DNA of 64,000 bases from Prostheceraeus crozeri (GCA_907163375.1 CAJQUW010002202.1:434001-498000), one strand, 5' to 3'; positions 21,681-34,721 are shown, numbered from the stretch's first letter. A program made the numbers and translations. Notes: generated by a model from the letters alone, not told the origin.

Positions 21681-22279
21681 CCACAGAATTAAAAATTATG
21701 TTTATCTGCTTCGGTTTACTAGAAGTGTGATTAATATGAAATCGACGGCACATCGAGGAACTTATTAAGTGGGTAAGAAGGAATTCCTATACAGGAAAAA
21801 AAGTCGTGCATCGCTTGCGGATTAATGTGAGTTCCAGCAAGTGCTTCGATTGCCAAAATTCCTTCAGTTTCGAAGAATTCAGATCATTGCGTATACGTTT
21901 TCTCCACAATGTTGGCCTTTCCGATCATCATTGAAAAAAATAGTAGGCGTACGAAAATTAGTTCACTTGATGTTTTAACATCCTATCCTCAATATTCCTC
22001 ACTGCATAGTACATGCATTGAATCGAATGCTAGCCAAGACAGCGATGTGAGTTTTGGTGTGTGCGAAGTGATATCACAGCACGTACGCCTCTCTCACTGG
22101 CTCTGGTTCCTCTGTTGACAGCTTGTTGTTGCTATTTCCAATAGGAAGAGATACACGATATCCATTCGAGAAGGAGCAAGTTGTCTAATTCTGTGATGTG
22201 CCATTTCGATATTAAGGTTAGATATAATTCTTTCTTTCAGGGAAACCGAAGACACGCGCAGATGAATCTAATTCTGTGG
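21681..22279. mobile_element. Non-autonomous element A, copy 1
   Basis: A 599-bp sequence with perfect 11-bp inverted ends (CCACAGAATTA and TAATTCTGTGG). A closely related 604-bp copy lies at 34118-34721. Flanks are AATGAA and AATGGA here, a 6-bp target duplication with one mismatch. No transposase is encoded; short frames inside both copies are not conserved in length. The superfamily is not determined. Confidence 0.75.
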
Positions 22280-23956
22280 AATGGACTTACTGGACTGTTG
22301 CAAAACCTTCATGCGATAATTGATTAAACAAAAACTGCTCTTTATGATCGATGATACACGAATATCAACCATCATGGGAGGCTGCATATTCTTCGAACTA
22401 TTGTAGTGCAATTCATTCTTCTCTGGTCACACGAACAGTATAGCGAACCTCTAAGAGAGCACCTTCAGAAACAAATAAATACGGTGTAAAAGTTGGATTT
22501 GACTTTTCTCTGAAGATCGGTATGTTTTCATTTACCTAAATATTTTTATGCAAATTCCACTTCTTTATTTATTCTTCGCTCTCAGCCATGAAGCTGGAAG
22601 TCATGTATAAGAGACTGTGTCATGTATAGTTACATTAAGAAAAGTCATTCAATCGATTCGGAACAGGACAGTCTACATGCTTCAAAGTCATTCTCTAATC
22701 CAAATCCAAAATATGAAGACCTACTTCATTTTCTTCAACTCGGATAGGAAGTAAGGAATATCAAAACTTATGATGTGTTTTGAGCACTTGCACATTTATT
22801 GAATTTGTAAATATTAATGAAAATCTTTTAATGCACATTCTCGCAACTTGAAAATTATCATGCTCAGGTTGTCAAGAATGTTTGATTGAAAATGTCGTCC
22901 AACAAGCCGCATTGTTAGGTAGTGTTTGAAACTTGCCGAAAATCAACTGTTATAAACTTTGCAATTTTCCGAATAGATGCTGACACGGTGAAATATTCAT
23001 CGAAGTTTTGTTGATGCAATTCCAGCAGGGAGTTAAGATTGAGCATGGAACTACGCCAAGCCAAGTTTCTCTGCTATGAGTAATGAGAGGTCAAATGCCT
23101 GCCGACAAAAATATCCGTGAAGCGATTAATTTCACAATAAATGACAAATTTCTCACTGATCATGAAAAGTTGTGCCTCAATCGCTTTCAACTCGACCTAA
23201 TTGTGATCACGTTTTCTCAATTTTTTGTTACTGATTCCAGATAAATATCTAGCGCATTTTCTGATATCAACATAATAAAATCAAATCAAATACAGTATGA
23301 ATTTTTCGTATGCGGAACTAAATACTCAGTCAATGATCTCTTCTTACAATTTATCAAATGATTGGCCAGTTACATAAAGGCTGTATATACATCCAAGTCT
23401 GACTGGATGTGAGAAGGATTTATAAAGCCTCTCATTGTCGTGAAGCAAAAGGCTGTTAAAATATGTTTGGATAGCACATAATTACACATTATTTTTCAAG
23501 AGAAATTTACAAAAAGAATATCAAATTCTTTCGGATATGAACGTGCATATTGTCCAATCAGTACCCTAACAATGGCTATTGTAAAGGCAATCTTTCAGAA
23601 GCTTTATTATGATAAGTTATAACTTTCTTCAGAAGCTTAAAACTGCTATTTTTTTAGTTGTATTAAGCATTGAAAGGCATTTCAAAAACTGTAGCCCACG
23701 AATAGCTTTATGCAGTGAAACTTCTGCAACAAATTTCAATTGAATGAAAAATGTTCACAATTTGTGGGGCAAACTTAGCAACTTGCAGGCAGTTTAAAAA
23801 TAGATGTTGATAAAGAGATGGTAGCGATAGTAGCGATGGCACCAATTTCAGCTGTCTCTGCTTCTGAGATGAGAGTATCCAGTTTCAGGAAAATTTGAAG
23901 TGGGCTGCTCACGTTGCTAGCATATGCAAAACATCATTTTATAACAACTAAAGAAA
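22280..23956. other. Non-coding DNA, nothing recognised
   Basis: About 1.7 kb without recognisable coding sequence or repeat structure. Confidence 0.45.
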
Positions 23957-24290
23957 ATGGGTATGTCTAAAGCCGAATTTATTCAAGTATTCAATTCAAT
24001 CATTCGAACTTCGAAGTGTGCGAATATAACAGTCCATTCTTTGTCGGACTGTCTACGACAAATTCCAACAAAATTGAAAAGGTTAGGAACCGTTGTCATC
24101 GTATCATCTGCGACTACCACTGCATATGTAATCTCCTTACCCCTCTTGACCTTCGTGGAGAGACTGCTGCTGTCAAGCTTTTCAAGAAGATGCTTAATCC
24201 TGATCATCTGCTACACCACCTCATACCGCCATTTCTACCCTCTTCCAGACGAATAGAAGTGCCTCCGTCACAGGCAACGCCGTGAAAAGA
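23957..24290 (+). pseudogene. LINE ORF2 C-terminal fragment
   Basis: The frame 24016-24285 reads CEYNSPFFVGLS, NKIEKVRNRCHRIICDYHC and VKLFKKMLNPDHLLHHLIPP. This matches the region after the reverse transcriptase thumb in CR1-like LINEs and is similar to the fragment at 24661-25227 (EYCNPLF, KLEKTQRRFHHVVCGLHC, LHSLLPP). It is a short 5'-truncated remnant with shifted ends. Confidence 0.75.
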
Positions 24291-24660
24291 CATTTATCAC
24301 TGTCGCTGCTGGACAAGGAAACGTAGGAAGTGGAATTTTTGAGGATTTCTTTGACTTTCTGTGACATGACTTAAATTTTACACTACCTCACCACAAGGGA
24401 ATGTTCGATATTCATTATTTGCATATAAACACACACATATACATACAGCAGTATGAATGAAATGACATGATAATTTTATGTAATTTTGCATCAATGGGCG
24501 TGAATGTTCATGATCAAATGGAAAGCGGTTCTTTTAATCATTGAACGCTACGGATGAGACACGTTAGCCAATGTTGCCAGGCAACAGAAAAATTCTGCTT
24601 TAGCCACGCCCTGTGAACAATCAATGAGCAAGTTTCTGTGCGTTTCTTTTAAATTCACTT
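24291..24660. other. Non-coding spacer between two LINE fragments
   Basis: No recognisable coding. A CA/TA-rich run lies at 24430-24450. Confidence 0.4.
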
Positions 24661-25410
24661 TTGGGGATAATTATGAATGTTTACAATATTAACGAAAAAA
24701 CTGAGCATTTCAATATTAAATCTTGTGAGCCATATCATTATTTGGTATTACTTGGTATTACTTATGATCAGCGTCTATCATTGGACATTCATACCGACAA
24801 TCAATGCAAGAAAGCAGCACAAAGCTTATTCCTAATCCGATCCTTGAAAAAATTGCTACCGAAGAATGACCTTATTTGTGTTTACAAGCATTACGTGTTT
24901 CCAATTTTTGAGTATTGCAATCCACTTTTTATCGTCATCAATGATAGGAATAGTCGGAAGCTAGAGAAGACTCAAAGGCGTTTCCATCATGTTGTGTGTG
25001 GACTGCATTGCGATTGTAATAATTTTCCAGTCCTCTCTACAAGAAGAAAAGGTCAGTCATTGAAACTCTTTTCTTCTATGTCAAATGCTAGCCACATTCT
25101 TCATTCTTTACTGCCGCCTTTGTTACAGCATTTGCATCACTACGCTGTACCGCTATGTAGATCAGAAAGACGATTTCAATCATTTGTGCCAACTTGTACT
25201 ACACTCTATAATCGAATGTTGATTTAATTTATTGATCCTAACTTCTTGCTGATAAACTTTCATTGGTCTATGTGACTTATTTCACGAACGTTAAACGATT
25301 TGTTCATTCTCATATGCATGAATTTCCTTTGATTTTGTACAATTTACCTTGTCTTGTGTGATTTTCATTCTGATGAATAAACGAGTACCATTATTATTAT
25401 TATTATTTAA
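24661..25410 (+). mobile_element. 5'-truncated LINE with C-terminal ORF2 and ATT tail
   Basis: The open frame ends at 25227 after LLGITYDQRLSLDIHTDNQC, FLIRSLKKLLPKNDLICVYK, FEYCNPLFIVIND and LKLFSSMSNASHILHSLLPP, the thumb and connector region of a CR1-like LINE. The 180-bp 3' UTR ends GATGAATAAACGAGTACC followed by repeated ATT units at 25390-25410, the tail expected of this group. The catalytic YADD region is absent, so this is a typical dead-on-arrival insertion. Confidence 0.8.
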
Positions 25411-26174
25411 CAAGCAAATGAAAAACTTAATGCATGATTATCAGTTGCAGATCAAATATTTTTTATCCTTTATCTCAAATATTTAACTATGGCAGATTTG
25501 CATTACGATAACAAGAAATCGACAAAAACATAATACACAACCTAACATTAAGACAGATGGACCAAATCATTCTGCATGGCTTTTGTCAGAGCTAATTGAT
25601 GAATGATCGATTCCATATGGATTAGCAAATAAAATCTAAAACCCTTTTCCCTCGAATGGAGGCGTGGCTTAGAGTAAACTGCATCAACATACTTGAAAGA
25701 CATTGTACTCTTTTAAATGCCCCCTCAAAGCTGCACTTTTCTCCCATCCTATCATTTTTAACCTTTTCCTGCTCTCCAATGATAGTTTGGAATTCACCCG
25801 TTTATAATAAATGAGATACAACCGTGCACAATCAGTGTCTATAAATGAGTGAATATCAGTGAATAAATGAAATCATGATTTTTGCATCATAACAATCTTC
25901 AACATCTACTTATATGTTATTCATTGAGGAAAAATGGGGGAATCGAAACACGACTGGGCGAGTACATGTTAATGACTATATCAGTATTATATCAGTTAGC
26001 AGTACTACGTGTATGTTTTATAGCCTTGGATATCAGTTTCCATTAGGTGCTTGTGGACGTCGGGACCATGAGTTGGTTCAATACTGCAACCAGCACTGGC
26101 GGCAACACGCGATCGACCAGCAGACGTGAACGACGCTTGGGGAGAGGTTCCTCCAGCAATGGAGCGATTAAAAC
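25411..26174. other. Non-coding DNA, nothing recognised
   Basis: AT-rich, no recognisable coding. It ends at the ATTAAAAC target site (26167-26174) of the hAT-like element. Confidence 0.45.
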
Positions 26175-26184
26175 TAGGGTTAAA

Positions 26185-26560
26185 ACGATATCGATACCGA
26201 TACGATAATATCGATATTATCGGTATTTTTCCGATACCAATAATATCGATATTTCTAAAAATAATACCGATAAAAATATCGATAATAATATCGATAAAAA
26301 TACCGATAATAATATCGATAATAGTATCGATAATAATATCGATAATAGTATCGATAATACTATCAATAAAAATATCGATAAAAATATCGATAATAAGATC
26401 GATAATAATATCGGTAACAATATCGATAATAATATCGGTAACAATATCGATAATGATATCGATAACAATATCGATGATAATATCGATACAAATATCGATA
26501 ATTGTATCGATAACAATGACGATGTGAATGTCAAACTCATCACCGATGATGACATCGGTA
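26185..26560. repeat. ATCGATA/AATATCGAT satellite array
   Basis: About 40 near-repeats of a 9-12-bp unit built around TATCGATAATA. A shorter array of the same kind lies at 28060-28140, close to the other end of the hAT-like element. The unit continues the ...ACGATATCGATA of the terminal repeat, so it likely grew from the element's end. Confidence 0.85.
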
Positions 26561-27417
26561 TTATTTTAACAATGCCATCGATCTTGATAAATCTTGAAAT
26601 TGGTGTCATATGATCATATTGGCTCTAATATCGATATATACGTATATGTTGATGACAAGATCAATATTTAGGCATACACTATTAGTATTACCGACATAAT
26701 CAGTAATAATGATATTGTTATAAGTATTGGTAAAATATTAATGATAAGTTGCTATCGATAATACAGGTATCAATAGAGTAGGGCCTATATATTAAAGAAT
26801 GTATGTCGATGTTAAATATTGTTTAGAATATTGATTTTCCCTACCGTACTTTTCATAAAAATATCGATATCGCACCTATATTTTACACACTCCTATGTAC
26901 ACATGTACTTAAACATTATATTCGGTAGCTCATAGTAGGAGACCGCAGCCACAGAGATTAATTTCTCTCCTTAGAGATGACTGCTTTCAACAAAATAAGC
27001 ACATAACGATGTGATTCGTCAGAGTAAACGGCAGTACCCATTGTTTCATGGCGCACACATAACGACTGCTGGCGATAGGCAATGTAAATGACCTTTTATC
27101 AATCATCGTTCGTTACTCAGTCTCCCCCGTGAACAATAGGTCAGCTGATCCAAACATCAACAGACGACATAAGGTTGCGCAGCCTGTTATCGATCGAGCA
27201 AATTTCCCAAGGTGACACACACTGTCTTGGTTACACATTGACTAAGCGAGACCATCCTACTTTCTCTTGTCATATTAGTGAAAGACAACCACTTGATCTC
27301 ACTCATTTCGAATACTTCATACCATGGGACGAGTGAAATTAAGTCCGGTATTGCATTCGTGATAGCTAACAAAATCTATAACTTGACATTATGTTTAATC
27401 ATTACAAGACTTATCAT

Positions 27418-27679
27418 TTGCAATTAAAATATTGCCACTGGCTTTCTCAGGAATACTTATGTTTATTTCGTCCTTCTTCCACAGGGACAGACCTTAGACT
27501 GACACGGCATTACAAAATGGTCGGGTCATGATTACATTTCAGCTAGTGACATGCAACACTATCAATAACAAAAGGAAACAAAGGTAAGCAAGTCACCATA
27601 TATGGTGACTTATGGTGAAATATTGGACGAAATAAACATAAGTATTCCTGAGAAAGCCAGTGGCAATATTTTAATTACA
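27418..27679. repeat. Fold-back element with a 22-bp palindrome near its centre
   Basis: Arms 27418-27473 and 27625-27679 are inverse complements over about 54 bp with two or three differences (TTGCCACTGGCTTTCTCAGG in the left arm). Between them AAGTCACCATATATGGTGACTT at 27590-27611 is a perfect palindrome. It is nested in the hAT-like element. Confidence 0.75.
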
Positions 27680-28164
27680 AATACATCCAGGAATGGCCTC
27701 CCTTATTTCAATGTATTATCATTTGCCTTCAGTTTCTTCATACTTACCGATCATACTTTCAGTTAGACTAATCAAATTTATCATTTTCGATATTAGAACT
27801 TAGCTGATGTCTGATCGAAAATTGCATACGAACGTCATCGATATATAGGTGTACTTGTACATGTTGATTTTGCATAGACTAAATGATAAATATACGGATA
27901 TAGCTATCATGATTAATATCTTGATGCCACTATTCATATCGATACTCACAATTTTTTGATCTTTAATCGTTTTACAGATAGTGAATAGATAGCGTTATGT
28001 TGCATAGATATCATCATCGAGATCATTATCAATATGAATATTATAGTCGATGTTGATATCGTCATAAATGTCGATATTAATATCGATAGTATCGATAAAG
28101 AATTTTGAAATATCGATAATATCGATAATGAAAATTTCACTATCGTTTTAACCCTAATTAAAAC

Positions 28165-28983
28165 CCTGTCAAAGTAATCAAGGTGCTTATGGAATGCTTT
28201 CATTTTTCATCAAGCATTTCTTGAGTGTGTAGTTTGTGAGACAGAAAAAGAATCTGATATCCAAGACTGATTGGGTTTTGCCGACTATTGAAACCATGCT
28301 ACAAATTCATGTTTGTGTATATAATTTGTAATTGAATCGACCTGATTTGTCAGCTTGAAAGCTAAATTAATCCTCCGGAAGGATGGCAAAATTGCGAGAA
28401 TTTATGAGAACGCAGCATCAGTCCTCAAAGGGAGTATCAAAATTTGTTCGGATTTCTTGTAAATTATGTTTCCTTACCATATATATACTAGATATAACAC
28501 ATCATTTCTGTACACATTGCAAAGTTGCTTTGTATCAGTATTACTTTTTCAAGTGTTTTATTTTTGTGGGGCACGCTTTTGGACACCGGTTCGCCGGCTG
28601 CTGATCGTCCCGTAAACAAACACTGCAAACAAACAGTTCTATGATATTTCATTTATATGATGAAAAGTTCTATAATGCTGTGGTAATTATTGCATAGACC
28701 TTGAGTTGATATTCAAGCCGTCTTTCTTCGCAACACTTGGCAGATTCCAGACTCACTGAAGTAGACAGAAAACAAAGGGTTATTGGGAAACGAGAGTGCT
28801 TTGATTTCATTCTTCAATCGTGCTCCCTCCTTTTTCATTTAAATCATATACGAGCATTACAATCTTCTACAATGAATGATGGAGAAGGGATTAGTATTTT
28901 TTGTTAGTAATTGAATATAAGTTCTGTTACGGACTTTATTTTAACATTGACATGCAGGCCTCGAAGAACCGTAAAAAAGTCAC
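28165..28983. other. Non-coding DNA, nothing recognised
   Basis: AT-rich with no recognisable coding frame. Confidence 0.4.
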
Positions 28984-29406
28984 GTGATAATGATGGCCCT
29001 TAAAAGGACCAGGAGCAGCGTTCACGCATTGTTGGAATTGATCACGTACGGCTTTGCCGCGTTGAGTCTTTGTCAGCAGGAACAGCGTGAGCAGGTTGGG
29101 ACTATGGCGAATGGCGATCTCCTAGCGAGCAACGGATCTTCAGGTCGAGTTGGCTTTGCCGCGTATGAACAGCATACAAACAGATTGGCGATACGTGTGC
29201 GGCACCACTTGTCCTCAGAGTACGAAGGCGCCCGAGTCCGCGCCAGCGGCTTGCTTTTAGATGATAGCGAGTCCTTCGTTACGCCGGCAGTGAAACCTGA
29301 CCTCGTTGCGGCAGGGAAACGTAGCCTCGTTGCGGTTAGGAAACAGCTGGGCGCCGTCACAGTTCTTTTATGGAAAATGCGCTATTATATCAATAGTTGC
29401 AATTAA
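28984..29406 (+). CDS. GC-rich open frame of unknown function
   Basis: A 140-aa frame (MIMMALKRTRSSVHALLEL start), with a 95-aa open frame on the opposite strand of the same region. I recognise no domain on either strand. The segment is clearly more GC-rich than the surroundings, and AATAAAA follows at 29413, eight bases past the plus-strand stop, so it could be a terminal exon, a transferred piece or a transposon scrap. The plus strand is slightly preferred because of length and the polyadenylation signal. Function is not assigned. Confidence 0.3.
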   Translation: MIMMALKRTRSSVHALLELITYGFAALSLCQQEQREQVGTMANGDLLASNGSSGRVGFAAYEQHTNRLAIRVRHHLSSEYEGARVRASGLLLDDSESFVTPAVKPDLVAAGKRSLVAVRKQLGAVTVLLWKMRYYINSCN

Positions 29407-30317
29407 CTATTCAAATAAAAGCATGACTGAATTGGTTACTGACTTTGCCAATGGGAGCACTAATTAATCATTGAGGTGTTGGGCAAAGCAGATGGTCTCA
29501 CCACAAAACAGTAAATGTTTCTTAGACACTATTGATGCTAATATCAATTAATTTGGAAACACATCCAGATTATTTCAGGATAACATGATTAACCCGTTTA
29601 TGCAGAGCGTGGACTACAGAATACACCAAAAATGTAATAATGTGAGAATACTGAAGCTGTGAGAAAAGAATTTGCTCCCAGCCATTTCTTCAAGTATCGT
29701 CCAACAAAGACATAATGAGGGGGAAAGCTTTTACTTTTTATACTTTTGTGCTTGTTAAGCGTCATCGGTCCATTGTGCAGCCCTCCTCTGCTCTATGTAC
29801 GACCTCTGGAATATCGAATTCATGCTTGTAATGTGCATGTATGCGTATATTTCAATGTATCATATGAACTAGCATGAATGTCATAGTAAAGACAAAATCG
29901 AATATTTAGTTTCACCGACCATGCTACTTCCTTTCATGTAAACCTAAATATAAAAGTTTTTCCCAAGTCCATGCTTCTCTAGCTATTAGGGTCTTACAAT
30001 TCGTGTAAGCCTACATCTTTTCAATTGTTGATCTCATGATAATGTCAGTTTGACACTGATTGAATAAATCGATCTACAGCCATGCAACTCCCCTACGTCA
30101 TGAGTTGTAAAATTGTACAAAGGGTCGAGAGATCACTTTTACCCATGAACCCTTTATAATGTAGGTGCATACGTACAGTTCCCTAAATTATATAAGTCCG
30201 TTTCCTAAATCGTTGCACGGCCCAAAAAATCCTGCATCTATATTCTCATCAACTTTAATCTCAAGTTGATAACTAATCACTAAGTTTATTCACTTGGCCA
30301 GCCGATAGACTTAGTTT
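29407..30317. other. Non-coding DNA, nothing recognised
   Basis: No recognisable frame or repeat. Confidence 0.4.
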
Positions 30318-30740
30318 AAGGCGCGTTTACACGTGAAACTTTCTTGCTGACACTTTATTCTTGATTACACTTGACACCAAAAAGTTGCTGACATTCGAGG
30401 AAAAATTGCTACTGACACTTTATCGATCTATGATGACTAAGAAAATTGCGGAAGATTGCAGGAGCATTTACACTTGACACTTTACCCATTATAGTCGACA
30501 CTTATTTCTTCACGATTTCATCGAGAAAGTGCAGCTACAGCATACATTTTAACGAGAAAAGAATGCGTAAGCAGCGAATGTGGGTTCGTGATTGGATTAT
30601 GAGAGAACAGCTTGGATTTTACAATACGATTATGCTCGAATTACGAGATCAGGATCCGTGCAAGTAGCAATTTTTGAGAATGTCCGCTACCGATTTTGAA
30701 GATCTTGAGGTTAACGTCCTTGTTCATTTAATTTTCGTTT
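30318..30740 (+). pseudogene. Second Harbinger fragment: left end and transposase N-terminus
   Basis: GGCGCGTTTACACGTGAAAC near 30320 looks like a PIF/Harbinger terminus, followed by repeated TTGCTGACACTTT motifs. The frame then gives RKQRMWVRDWIMREQLGFYN, TIMLELRDQDPCK, a stop, and FLRMSATDFEDLE. That order (W.R.W...R...G.YN, D..., FLRM....F..L) is the N-terminal part of Harbinger transposases. It differs from the protein at 3430, so it is a different lineage. No right end was found; this is a truncated relic. Confidence 0.65.
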
Positions 30741-33340
30741 GCGGCATTTAGCTGTCGGTCATTGATGAGCCAGCGATCATCGTTTTACTAACTTTTACTG
30801 AATGCTGTATAAATTTGTCGATGTCGATGTAACAACAAAATCAAAAATTCATTTTATTCGAGAAAGATGAGTCCCACCAGCTGATGCTTTTATCTATCGC
30901 ACAGTTGCCAAGCGGCCTTGCACCGATGCATAACTGCTAATTCGATGATTAAATTCCCATGCAAAAGTAAACAGATATAGATCATGTCTTGTGGTGAGAT
31001 ATTACAGATCAAACAATGCTACTCGTAGATGCTCCCATAAGTCTGTCCGACGAAATCTTCTTTTCAAGATAAGAAGAAGGGTTTTCAAAATCCCGACTTT
31101 TTCTGATCCTGGGATTAGCAAGCTTGGTGCACCTACTGATAGCATGCTTAGGCTAGCATAAGCTGAACAATACTAGGTGTTGTCTTGAATTCTTAGACGA
31201 GTATTTTGAACGATGCACTATACAAGACAACTTATGATATCAGATAGACATGTGCCTAAATATCCATGAGTTAATAATAAGTTTTCTTTCCATGTGCAGA
31301 CGTAAACTATAGCAATAAGTAGATCTGGTTATCGCACACAACATGCGTTGTCGAATTAAAACCTGCTATGTGATTTTCAAATCGAAATGTAAATCCCGCG
31401 ATTTTTCTGACGTCTGGTAAAAGTCCGATATTGCATAATGATCGAGTCAGACTTTTTTTAGCAACCATTTTTCGCCAAAAATTCATTTGCGTTGTGTCTT
31501 TTTGTACATACAACGAATCCTAAAAGCTTTACATAATGATAAAGATAATTGATAGCTCATTCTGTCTGTCAACTTTCATAAAAAATGAAGTCGTCTTCAT
31601 GTTGAAATCCTGCATCAAAGAATTTTCATGAGGACTACTGACCACAACTGACCATTTATGAAAAAGGGAAAAACACGAAAACTACATTTGAAAATGGGTT
31701 AACTTTTTTGTGCAATTAATTTTGAAAAGGTCTGTATGTACATCCACATGTACATGTCCATACGGTAAACCTGCAAAAATACTTGCATAAAGACACATAA
31801 TATCCATGCAGTCTCCATACACACATACCGTTGTCATGCATAGGATCTGCATGATTTCAATTTCATGATTGTGTCAACCACAGAATTAGACCGGTCCTCT
31901 CTTCTTCTGTTTGACTAGAAAGGAAGCATTGGAGCATATAGTGCTTATGAATGGCACAATCTGTTGACATAATGCCACAGATATCGAACAATGAGCAGCT
32001 AGTTCAACATGAAACACGCCAAATCGTGCGAAGTTTCAGTGACTGTTATCAACCGGATCACACAGCAAAGAGAACCAGACGATATCATGTTCTAAAGAAA
32101 AGTTTGTGAGCGGTTATTCCTGCACCTGCTAACTTTTTAAATAATGATCGGAAGGACCAACATGATCGAGAAAACCCTTGCGCAATGATCTGAAATCTTC
32201 GAATGTGAAAGAATCGTGGCGATCGGAGCATTTTGAAGGAATTCACACCAACCCGCAAGCGCCGCACGACTATTTCTCCTATCTCTGTAAGGCATCCCTA
32301 AGTTCCCTAAGTTCCTGCATGTGCCATCGTTTTGAATCAGTTTGCACTTCTAGCAAAGTGATACGCTTAAACAATCTAATTATGCGGTATCACCTATTAA
32401 TTGTGTACACTGACAATATAGCTGATTAGTGATCGCGCTAGATTTTGTACATGATTCTGCTAAGCGTATAGACTCCATAGTTCCGATTTCTATGTCATAA
32501 TGCCAAAAATCAAAAGTAGGCTATCGGAAGAATATCGGAAACTGTGAGGTGTATTTTATATTATGAAAGAAACATGTTTGTAATTTTTTTTATCATGAAA
32601 CCTGTTTTTTGCCATGCATCTATATTTGACCTTTCAAAAATATATCTGCTTTAAGTCTGGACAAATATACATGTGGATGCAAGTGTGTACTTCAATCTAT
32701 GAAGTGATTCTTTTTGACCTTACAACAAACCCAATAACACACTGTTGTGTGTCCATGCGAAGTCCAATCATCCTCCAATAATATTGAAACAGATTCCTAC
32801 GATGATATAGAACCGACTATCCAGCTTATAAAGTGATGCAGCATTTACATGTAAGATAAACGAAAGACTATCAACGTGCACTTCAGCAATGTGATTGCAA
32901 CAAACAATTGAAATTCAAGGGTTACAACAACATTAAATGAAGTCGTAAGAGAAATGGAATTTGGTTTATTAAACCTTACAGTGTGAACGTCAGGACTAAC
33001 ATAAGGAAAATGCCTTTTATCGATTATGAAAAAAGAATTTTCCGAGTCATCACAGATGCAAGAAATTGCTTAACAATAACAATCTGAAACTGTACACTCG
33101 CGGAGACTCCAATGAGTCGAGTCCCAGCGCTTGTCCCTTGCAGTAGTGCGGGAAACGCTCTCGCCATTCGTCTGGCCGTTTACTGATTCAACCGTCTTCT
33201 ATTGTTTCAAATACTGCATCAATCATCCTATGTCTGATGATTTTTTTGTGTAAAAATCCTACATTTCCAAATATACAAGTACTTGCAAACATACTTATAC
33301 AATATTGTTATTATCAAAAAATTAAACAACATAACAAAAG
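30741..33340. other. Long non-coding stretch
   Basis: About 2.6 kb with no recognisable coding or repeats. Short frames present have no conserved motifs. Confidence 0.4.
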
Positions 33341-33677
33341 AATTTCAAAAAATTCACAAACGGTGAATGAGCAAAATAAATGCAATCGTAAAGTGAAAGA
33401 AATGTGCCCGCTGAATGGAAGATGTTTGGTAGAATATTGGTGTTCAATGCGTACTGCTAGAAGAAATTTAGACGAAAAAACATATTACGGAATGTGCGAG
33501 GGCGATTTTCAAGTAAGATTTAGGAGCCACAAAAAATCATTTATAAATATAAACCATAAAGATGAAACATTGTCAATTTCCGTGTGGTCCCTCAGTGGTG
33601 AAAAGGATTATAAGCATATCCTGGAAGATAGAAAGCAAGACTCAACCATTAAGAGGACTCAACATGAAGCGAAATGA
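33341..33677 (+). pseudogene. Penelope-like element fragment, GIY-YIG endonuclease
   Basis: The frame 33237-33677 has CNRKVKEMCPLNGRCLVEYW, then KTYYGMCEGDFQVRFRSHKK and SISVWSLSGEKDY. A Cys set (C..K..CPLNG.CL) followed by 'YYG.CEG.F..R...H..SF' is the pattern of the GIY-YIG domain in one group of PLEs, where it nicks the target for reverse transcription. The reverse transcriptase is missing. Its Cys signature differs from the PLEs at 45-49 kb and 55 kb, so it represents a further lineage. Confidence 0.75.
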
Positions 33678-34117
33678 GAAGATGAAAAAATTTTTTTTAT
33701 TTGTCTCCGTTCGTGTAATGCAGATAACTTATCGCTTTATTTGACGTGCAAGGCATATTGCTGCCTTTCTCAAAGTAGATAAGGTAAACAGTGTCTACAG
33801 TCAAATTATCATGCAAAACCAACTTTTACCGCTTCATTCTTAATGATAGAGCAATTCGTTCCAAAGGTAAATTTTAGAAATTTAATTCTTATCATAGGTA
33901 ATTATTAATATTTGTAGTGCTATATTTGAAGCTTATTAATAACACATCACACACGGTGAAAGAAGATTCAACATTAAGATAAACACACATCTGATGTGCT
34001 AATGTATTGACATGGAAACATCGTTTTGTTGAGTCATCCAGTAATATCTCGAGTTGGCAGAGATATCAGTGTAAAGACTTCTCTCAAACATCACCCAGTG
34101 TTACGGGAATGCTATAT

Positions 34118-34721
34118 CCACAGAATTAAATATTTTGTTTATCTGCTTCGGTTTGCTAGAAGTGTGATTAATACGAAACGGACAACACATTGAGGAACCT
34201 ATTAGGTGGGCAAAAAGGAATTCCTAATACCTTACAGAGATAGGGAAAAAAGTCGTGCGTCGCTTGCAGATTAATGTGAGTTCCAGCAAAGTGCTTCGAT
34301 TGCTAAAATTCCTTCAGATTCGAAGAATTCAGATCATTGCCCACAAGTTTTCTCCATAATGTTGACCCTTCCGATCATTATTAAAGAAAGTAGCAGGCGT
34401 ACGAAAATTAGTTCACTTGATGATCCTCTCCTCGGCATTGCTCACTGTATAGTGCATGCATTGAATCGAAGCCACGCATCGATGTGTGTTTTGGTGTGTG
34501 CGACGTAATATCACAGCACGCACGCATCTCTCACTGTCTCTGGTGTCCTTTGCTGACAGCTTATTGTTTGCCATTTCCAATAGCAAGCGATACACGAATT
34601 ATCCATTCGAGAAGGAGCAAGTTGTCTAATTCTGTGATATGTGCCATTTCGATATTAAGGTTACATACAATTCTTCCTTTCTAGGAAACCGAAGCGCGCG
34701 CAGATGAATCTAATTCTGTGG
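34118..34721. mobile_element. Non-autonomous element A, copy 2
   Basis: Same inverted ends (CCACAGAATTA / TAATTCTGTGG) and interior as 21681-22279, with scattered substitutions and small indels. It is flanked by exact CTATAT on both sides (34112-34117 and 34722-34727), a 6-bp target duplication that confirms the ends. Confidence 0.8.

Larger units (their letters stand above)
26175..28156. mobile_element. Non-autonomous hAT-like element with ATCGATA satellite
   Basis: Both ends are the perfect 16-bp inverted repeat TAGGGTTAAAACGATA, and both flanks are the identical 8-mer ATTAAAAC (26167-26174 and 28157-28164). An 8-bp target duplication with short inverted ends is the hallmark of hAT transposons. 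The 1,982-bp interior carries no recognisable transposase. It holds ATCGATA-type arrays next to each end and a nested fold-back at 27418-27679. Open frames across the satellite are low-complexity artefacts. Confidence 0.85.

Noticed and set aside
26126-26609. Open frames on both strands across the ATCGATA array (Ile/Ser-rich proteins)
   Set aside because: They are translations of a short tandem repeat with no stop in several frames; there is no domain and the array belongs to a non-autonomous element.
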